In this document: positions 13,404 to 17,892 of the stretch, in pieces
How the letters are laid out: each line of letters begins with the position of its first letter
Numbering within the stretch: position 1 is the first letter of the stretch
Assembly: GCA_023406985.1 (NCBI GenBank)
Contig: JAEXTK010000272.1
Span: 1-17,892, forward strand
DNA length: 17,892 nucleotides
Direction: 5' to 3'
From: Spirochaetota bacterium
GTDB lineage: Bacteria > Spirochaetota > Spirochaetia > Treponematales > Breznakiellaceae
Made by a program: the position numbers and the translations under genes
The notes under the pieces: generated by a model
Told to the model about the DNA's origin: nothing
Databases searched by the model: none
Seen by the model: only the letters and a program-made list of their open reading frames with translations

Positions 13404-14843
13404 CTACCGCTCCTCATCGCCCCGCTCAGGATCATCCTGCCGGCGCCGTTCTTCGGAGAAGGCCGAAAGCTCGCGCTCCCGCTCCAGGGTGATCGGGGAG
13501 AAAAGCATCGGTACGGCGCTCAGCAGCACGAAGGCGAAAGGCACGATCCCCGCGCCCACGCGTATACCCGCGATGGCCCGAGCGCTTTGCTCGGCCGCGC
13601 CGCTCGCGAAACCGTAAAAACCGATCAGGGAGGTGAAGATGGCGGCCTGTATCCCGGAATTGGGGATGGTGAGGAGCGCGCTCAGGCCGGTGAACAGCCC
13701 CGCCTTGCGCACGCCGGTCTTCTGCTCGTCCTCGTCGATGATGGCTCCGAGCATGGGATTGATGATGAGGACGCCCACCTGCGCGCTGACGATGATGACG
13801 CAGTAGGCGAGGAGCGCCTGCGCGAAACCTCGCGCGAAATAGAGGCTGAGGAATCCGAGCGCCGTGGGGACGGCCCAGATGGCGGCGGCTACCTTCATGC
13901 CGCGCGCTTTCACGAAGCGGCCAAGGAAGGGCACGGCGACGAATAGCGCCAGGCCGGGGATCACGTCGACCAACGTAGCCAGGGTTCCGGAGAAACGGAA
14001 GACGTGGTCCATGAGGTAGAGGAAGGGGGTGAAGTAGAAGATCATCGGTCCTCGCCCCAACAATTGGTAGAGGACGTAGACGATGAAGGCCTTCGACTTG
14101 AACGCTTCCTTGGCGCCGTCTCGAAGGTACGCGGAGAGTCCGTCGCCCGCGGCCGCCTCGTCTACGTACATCTCGGCCTTGTCGCGGATCTGGCTCAGCG
14201 CGAGAGCGTACATGAGCGCGTTCAGCAGCAGTACGCCGCTGAACAGGATCGCGGTCAATGAACGGTCGTTGCCCCCGACGAGGAGGAGCGTGGGGATGAT
14301 TGTCCCGAAGAAGCTGCCGATGTTGGCGATGTAGGTGCTGATGACGGATACGTCGACGCGCTCGTCCTTACTCGGGGCCGCCACCAAGATGTAGTTGGCG
14401 TACGCGATGCTGAAGGCGGTCTGGGCGGTATCGAAGACGAAGAGGAGCGCCAGGAGCACCGAGAAGATGAGCCATTCGTTCCAGGAAGGTTGACTGAACA
14501 GCATGGCGAAAGCGGAGAACGCGATCAGCGGCGCGGTCACGCGCATCAGGAATACGTATTTACCCCGCCGCGGATCATAGCGGGCCCTGTCGATGGCGAC
14601 GCCGAGCATGGGATCGTTGATCGCGTTCCAGATGCCGAAGACCAAGTAGACGAGGCCGATGAGTTTCACGTCCAGGCCGATTATGTCGGTGTAGTACTTG
14701 ATGTACGCGTTGTGGATCAGCACGTTGCTCAGGCTGAGCGGCATGATGGGAAAGGCCAGGAAGAATTTGGAGATCCCGCCCTGCGTCTTCGCGCCGGCCC
14801 TCTCCCTGAACCACGCGGCGAGCTTGGTCGATGGGTTGTTCAC
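13404..14843 (-). CDS. GPH-family (MFS) glycoside/sugar:cation symporter
   Basis: A 479-residue inner-membrane protein with about 12 hydrophobic segments. The N-terminus shows the glycoside-pentoside-hexuronide symporter pattern: NAYIKYYTDIIGL (45-57) then LVFGIWNAINDPMLGVAIDR (67-86), and a basic loop YDPRRGKY. The usual family motif reads D-x-x-x-DP; here the first Asp is replaced by Asn (NAINDP). The C-terminal tail is charged and cytosolic. Family knowledge: these carriers import oligosaccharides or glycosides with H+ or Na+. I choose the GTG at 14843 because GAGGGG sits 5-6 nt ahead; the GTG at 14849 would touch it. The ribosome site overlaps the GH5 stop, 10 nt away, so the two genes are an operon and probably coupled in translation. 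Confidence 0.85.
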   Translation of the reverse strand: MNNPSTKLAAWFRERAGAKTQGGISKFFLAFPIMPLSLSNVLIHNAYIKYYTDIIGLDVKLIGLVYLVFGIWNAINDPMLGVAIDRARYDPRRGKYVFLMRVTAPLIAFSAFAMLFSQPSWNEWLIFSVLLALLFVFDTAQTAFSIAYANYILVAAPSKDERVDVSVISTYIANIGSFFGTIIPTLLLVGGNDRSLTAILFSGVLLLNALMYALALSQIRDKAEMYVDEAAAGDGLSAYLRDGAKEAFKSKAFIVYVLYQLLGRGPMIFYFTPFLYLMDHVFRFSGTLATLVDVIPGLALFVAVPFLGRFVKARGMKVAAAIWAVPTALGFLSLYFARGFAQALLAYCVIIVSAQVGVLIINPMLGAIIDEDEQKTGVRKAGLFTGLSALLTIPNSGIQAAIFTSLIGFYGFASGAAEQSARAIAGIRVGAGIVPFAFVLLSAVPMLFSPITLERERELSAFSEERRRQDDPERGDEER

Positions 14844-14853
14844 GCGCACCCCC

Positions 14854-16398
14854 TCAGTCCTCGCCGTCCGCCGCGGCGGCAGACGCGGCCGGCGCGGAAA
14901 CGGTGACGGAGAGCGATCGGCGGACCGCCGAGCCCGTCGGCAGGATGAGGAGGCGAACGGCACCGGAACCGAGCGCCTCGACCCTATAATCGGTCGCGGG
15001 GGTCAGGTCGAGGCGGGCGGGATCGAAGCCGAACCAGGCCGGCAGGTACACCTGCGTCGGCGCGGGGATCGCGGGATTTTCCGTCCAGGCGCAGGAAAAA
15101 CGAGCGCGCTCCTCGTCGAAGGCATAGGATTCGAGCTCGCCGGCTACGCGCTCAGGATACGGGCGCGAGAGAGCGGGGAAGCAGGCATCACCTTCCATGC
15201 CCGGTCGGTAATCCCAGTACGTGTCCGAGCAGGAGAGGCGCTCGAACATCCGCACGACCGCTCTGGCCGCGGGGAGGGTATCCGGCCAGGCGCCGTAGGC
15301 GCCCCACTCGCCCACGAGCATGGGCAGGCCGAGCCTCCGGGCGGTTTCGCCGTGGCGCGTGAAGATCAACTCCACGCGGGCCGGGCCGGCCTCGGCCACC
15401 GCGGGCGTGTCCACCACGAGGTCGTAGCCGTGCGGCGCGTACGCCTGGGGCCCGCCGGCGGCCAGCGGTTCGATGGCGCTGTACACGCCCATGTTCGAAC
15501 CCATGCTGGCCTCCAGAAAGATGATCCGCCGCGAGTCTACGGATCGGATGGCGGCCGCCGCGCGCTCGTAGAACGGCATGAGCGCTTCCCGTTCGAAGCG
15601 GTTATAGACAGGGCGCGGCGCTTCCATCACCTCGGCATAGACCGGCCCGTCAAGGAGGCCCAGGACTTGGGATCGCCCTTCCGGAGACGCCCAGAGGGCG
15701 AAAAGGTCCGCATCGGGGGAGGCGTTTTGGTCCGGGGCGGGCAAGTCCCCTGCCCGCTGCGCCAAGAGTTCGGCGCCGCGGGAGAACTGCAGGTTGAGCG
15801 CCTCGGGCGCCGCCGAGCCCAGCATCGGTTCGTTGTAGAGGTCGTAGCCGATGACGGCGGGGTGCGTTCCGAATCGTTCGGCCAAGAGACGCCAACAGGC
15901 TATCAATCGATCCTGCAGGCCCGGTCCTTCGCTCTTGCCCAATGCGCCGGGTACCGGCGCGTTCCGCCAGAAATTGTCGATGGCGGCCTGCACCGCGGGA
16001 CTGGTCACGTACGCGTCCGACCAGACTTCCCCCGCTACGTGCGGCAACCCCTCATGCGCGGTGGCCCAGGCGGGGGCGCCATCGGAGTAGAGGACGCTGA
16101 ACAGGTCTTGGTGCATGTCGAGGTAGACGAAAAGTTCCCGCTCATGCGCCAGGTCGAGTTGCCGTCCGATGCCCCGCAGATACGCCTCGTCGTAAGCGCC
16201 CGGTTCCGGCTCCAGGCCCGCCCACATCACGCCCAGGCGGATGCAGTTGAAGCCCCATCTTCGGAATGCCCCGAAGGCGTCCGCACTCTCGGGGTAGAGA
16301 TATCCCGCGAGAGGATCTTTGTTGACGTAATTGATGCCGTGCAGGATGATTTGGCGGCCCGTACCGTCGTAGAAGCGATGTTCGCGCACTTCGATCAT
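14854..16398 (-). CDS. GH5 glycosidase, endoglycoceramidase-like, no signal peptide
   Basis: A 514-residue retaining glycosidase with a (beta/alpha)8 barrel. Family features seen: LHGINYVNKDP (19-29), LDMHQDLFSV (93-102) with DGAPAWA, YDLYNEP (185-191; E190 acid/base), YAPHGYD (320-326) and LVGEWGAYG (361-369; E364 nucleophile). The HQD and YAPH elements point to the endoglycoceramidase/sterylglucosidase side of GH5. Residues from about 425 form a beta-rich C-terminal domain, as in those enzymes. No signal peptide is present, so it should act in the cytoplasm on an imported substrate, which fits the symporter gene that follows. GGAGG is 7 nt before the ATG. It is the first gene of the operon and divergent from a TetR regulator. 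The true substrate is unknown. Confidence 0.87.
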   Translation of the reverse strand: MIEVREHRFYDGTGRQIILHGINYVNKDPLAGYLYPESADAFGAFRRWGFNCIRLGVMWAGLEPEPGAYDEAYLRGIGRQLDLAHERELFVYLDMHQDLFSVLYSDGAPAWATAHEGLPHVAGEVWSDAYVTSPAVQAAIDNFWRNAPVPGALGKSEGPGLQDRLIACWRLLAERFGTHPAVIGYDLYNEPMLGSAAPEALNLQFSRGAELLAQRAGDLPAPDQNASPDADLFALWASPEGRSQVLGLLDGPVYAEVMEAPRPVYNRFEREALMPFYERAAAAIRSVDSRRIIFLEASMGSNMGVYSAIEPLAAGGPQAYAPHGYDLVVDTPAVAEAGPARVELIFTRHGETARRLGLPMLVGEWGAYGAWPDTLPAARAVVRMFERLSCSDTYWDYRPGMEGDACFPALSRPYPERVAGELESYAFDEERARFSCAWTENPAIPAPTQVYLPAWFGFDPARLDLTPATDYRVEALGSGAVRLLILPTGSAVRRSLSVTVSAPAASAAAADGED

Positions 16399-16459
16399 TC
16401 GTTGTCCTCCGGCGAACCGGCGTCCGTCTCGGCATGAGGTCGCGGTGGCTCACCCTAAT

Positions 16460-16504
16460 CTTGACACTGACAGGATTATCATTCGAAATCTAGACGCTGT
16501 CAAG
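16460..16504. promoter_or_regulatory. Inverted-repeat operator region between tetR and GH5
   Basis: CTTGACA (16460-16466) and TGTCAAG (16498-16504) are perfect inverted half-sites; over 17 bp the arms agree at 12 positions. The symmetry centre (16482) lies within the GH5 promoter, and the arms cover its -35 and its start point. A second TGACAG follows the left half-site directly (16467-16472). Likely bound by the adjacent TetR-type protein. Confidence 0.5.
16475..16503 (-). promoter_or_regulatory. Near-consensus promoter of the GH5-symporter operon
   Basis: Minus strand TTGACA (16503-16498), a 17-nt spacer and GATAAT (16480-16475): a perfect -35 and 5 of 6 bases in the -10. The start would be about 16468, giving a leader of about 70 nt. 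The strongest promoter match in the window. Confidence 0.7.
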
Positions 16505-16519
16505 TTTTGGGGCTATGAT
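16491..16519 (+). promoter_or_regulatory. Putative leaderless promoter of the tetR-type gene
   Basis: TAGACG (16491-16496), a 17-nt spacer and TATGAT (16514-16519), then 5 nt to the ATG at 16525. Its -35 region overlaps the promoter and right half-site of the GH5 operon, so one bound repressor could affect both directions. Confidence 0.5.
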
Positions 16520-16524
16520 ACGGC

Positions 16525-17175
16525 ATGGCCCGGAAGCCGTACCACCACGGTGACCTCAAGAACGCCCTCATTAAAGCGGGGATCGATATCCTGGCGCGGG
16601 AGGGGATCGAAGGGTTGAGCCTGCGGCGGGCGGCGCAGATAGCCGGGGTCAGCCACGCAGCCCCGTACGCCCACTTCGCCGATAAGCAGACCCTGGTCGC
16701 CGCGATCGCCACGGACGGGCATCGGAAGATGAACGCCCGCTTTACGGAACTCCGCGACCGATACGGAGGCGATCCGCTCCGGCATTTGATCGAGACCGCG
16801 TGGGCCTATACCGAGTTCGCGTTGCAAGAAACCGGCCATTTCCGGGTTACCTACTCGAGCGCGGTCACCAAGGCGCTCGAGTATCCCGAATTGGTCGCTA
16901 TGATCGACCGGAATTTCGCGATGTTGCGGGATCTCATTGAACGCTGCCAACGTGCGGGCATCCTGGTCGGCGGAGATCCCGACTTGACGGCGATAGGCGT
17001 GTGGAGCTTGGTGCACGGCTTCGTCTCCCTCAGGTTGGAAGGGCAGGTGCCGCACGCGGTGGCGGATCGCCATACGGTGCGCGAGATGCTGATCGCGTGC
17101 CTCGCCCAGGTGACGCGGAAGCCGATACCCCCTGAAGCCGTCCTATCGCCCACCGATTCGGGTTCCGGCCTTTAG
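16525..17175 (+). CDS. TetR-family transcriptional regulator
   Basis: A 216-residue protein. The N-terminus is the classical TetR DNA-binding domain: YHHGDLKNALIKAGIDIL (6-23), the helix-turn-helix LSLRRAAQIAGVSHAAPYAH (31-50) and FADKQTLVAAIA. The ligand-binding half ends with a WSLVHGFVSLRLEG stretch (160-173), typical of the TetR_C_33-like branch. It diverges from the GH5-symporter operon, and the region between holds matching inverted half-sites, so it most likely represses that operon and itself. The ligand is unknown; TetR control of a GH5 gene is less common than LacI or AraC control. There is no Shine-Dalgarno, but TATGAT lies 5 nt before the ATG. Its stop overlaps the stop of the convergent amidase gene by 4 bp. 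Confidence 0.92.
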   Translation: MARKPYHHGDLKNALIKAGIDILAREGIEGLSLRRAAQIAGVSHAAPYAHFADKQTLVAAIATDGHRKMNARFTELRDRYGGDPLRHLIETAWAYTEFALQETGHFRVTYSSAVTKALEYPELVAMIDRNFAMLRDLIERCQRAGILVGGDPDLTAIGVWSLVHGFVSLRLEGQVPHAVADRHTVREMLIACLAQVTRKPIPPEAVLSPTDSGSGL

Positions 17176-17892
17176 TTCGAAACCTCCAACTCGCTCTCGT
17201 GCACCCAGACGCCGCGGCGGTGCGGACGCGAGAACAATTCCAGCCAGCCGCCTTCGGCGGCGTCCACGGGCCTGAGGTAGCGGCCGGCGTCGTACCGTTC
17301 CAGGACCGCGGCTCCGAAGGACGGCGCGGATCGGGCAGCCGCGCCCGACGCGGCGGCGAACCTTCCCGGATAGACGACCGGGACGAGCGCGTCCAGGTCG
17401 GTCCGGTCATGGCCCAGCAGATAGGTGCGGATGCCGGCCAGGATGAGATCCGCGTAGAGTTCGGGATGGTCGCGCATGCGGGCGCGGTCGGCGGCGTTGC
17501 CCATGAAGCCCATCTCGATGAGGACCGCGGGCGTGTAGGGGGAGAGGGTGGCGGAAAAGCGCCACCACGAAAAGGCGAAGTAGCCGCGCATGTTGGCCGT
17601 GATGCCGCCCGCATCCTCGCGGAGGCCGGAGGCGCGGAAGGCGGACTTCATGGCCTCGGCGAGTTCGCGCGCGCGCGGGCTCGGCCGCCAGGGCGGGGCG
17701 AGTTTCCAGCCCTCGCGATCCGGCCGATCGGCGCGGTCGGCGTGCACCGACACGAAAAGGTCGGCCCGATAGCCGGAAGGCACGGCGGCCGGTACGAGTT
17801 CCGCCGCGTATCCCGCCGCCGCGAGCCGATCGACGAGGAGGCGCGAGACGGCGAGGTTGAGGTCCACCTCCTTGAGGTCGCCGAAGGCCGCG
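17172..17892 (-). CDS. N-acetylmuramoyl-L-alanine amidase (Amidase_3), 5' end outside window
   Basis: A peptidoglycan hydrolase that cuts the bond between muramic acid and the stem peptide. The visible part begins AAFGDLKEVDLNLAV at the window edge; the Glu in LKEVDLNL is the expected second zinc ligand. SVHAD (His at 17744-17742) gives the third ligand, and VLIEMGFMGN (Glu at 17516-17514) the catalytic glutamate. The first ligand, the N-terminal GH motif and any signal peptide lie beyond the window. The frame is open to position 17892, so the GTG at 17867 is internal and not a start. The C-terminal 80 residues after the catalytic domain end in GGWLELFSRPHRRGVWVHES, perhaps an SH3-like wall-binding piece, unproven. 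Confidence 0.88.
   Translation of the reverse strand, partial: AAFGDLKEVDLNLAVSRLLVDRLAAAGYAAELVPAAVPSGYRADLFVSVHADRADRPDREGWKLAPPWRPSPRARELAEAMKSAFRASGLREDAGGITANMRGYFAFSWWRFSATLSPYTPAVLIEMGFMGNAADRARMRDHPELYADLILAGIRTYLLGHDRTDLDALVPVVYPGRFAAASGAAARSAPSFGAAVLERYDAGRYLRPVDAAEGGWLELFSRPHRRGVWVHESELEVSN

Noticed and set aside
14698..16437. A 579-codon plus-strand frame opposite the GH5 gene
   Set aside because: It is Arg/Gly/Val-rich without motifs, while the opposite strand carries the complete GH5 catalytic set.
1..17892. CRISPR array, tRNA, rRNA, insertion sequence or attachment site
   Set aside because: I saw no spaced direct repeats, tRNA-like cloverleaf, transposase motif or terminal inverted repeats in the non-coding gaps, which are all below about 140 bp. 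A dedicated tRNA or IS search was not possible.

Overview
The window is a GC-rich (by eye about 65% or more), densely coded bacterial segment with 14 recognisable protein genes and no RNA genes, insertion sequences or CRISPR. Nothing identifies the host firmly. A membrane-anchored LuxR-type regulator and an endonuclease-Q-like PHP protein whose frame runs on past the usual end would fit a high-GC free-living spirochaete or similar bacterium, but this is a weak guess. Most of it reads as chromosomal housekeeping and carbohydrate-use genes, not as a mobile island.

Layout. 1-1484 (minus): endonuclease Q-like PHP-domain protein, 3' end cut by the window. 1512-5120 (minus): a tight operon moxR, DUF58, and a membrane protein with a DUF4129-like tail, with overlapping start and stop codons. 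5211-6410 (plus): MFS sugar-type transporter, divergent from moxR. 6496-9420 (minus): SYLF-domain secreted protein, membrane acyltransferase, and a multi-TM LuxR-type regulator. 9467-9796 (minus): Dabb protein. 9882-12084 (plus): LacI regulator and iron-type alcohol dehydrogenase; a perfect 31-bp palindrome lies between Dabb and LacI. 12200-13339 (minus): GNAT protein. 13404-16398 (minus): GH5 endoglycoceramidase-like glycosidase and GPH-type symporter. 16525-17175 (plus): divergent TetR regulator. 17172-17892 (minus): N-acetylmuramoyl-L-alanine amidase, 5' end cut by the window.

How the parts work together. Two units look like local regulator-plus-catabolism modules: LacI with the alcohol dehydrogenase (and perhaps Dabb), and TetR with the GH5 glycosidase and symporter. 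In both, the divergent intergenic region holds promoter hexamers interleaved with inverted repeats. The moxR/DUF58/DUF4129 cluster is a chaperone-type membrane assembly unit of unknown substrate.

The most unusual pattern is in the starts. Genes divide into two classes. DUF58, the DUF4129-like protein, acyltransferase, Dabb, LacI, alcohol dehydrogenase, GH5 and the GPH symporter have Shine-Dalgarno sequences. The EndoQ-like, SYLF, LuxR and GNAT genes instead have a TANAAT hexamer exactly 6 nt before the ATG, and TetR, the MFS transporter and moxR have one at 5, 7 and 10 nt. This is what leaderless transcription would look like: the mRNA would begin at or next to the start codon.
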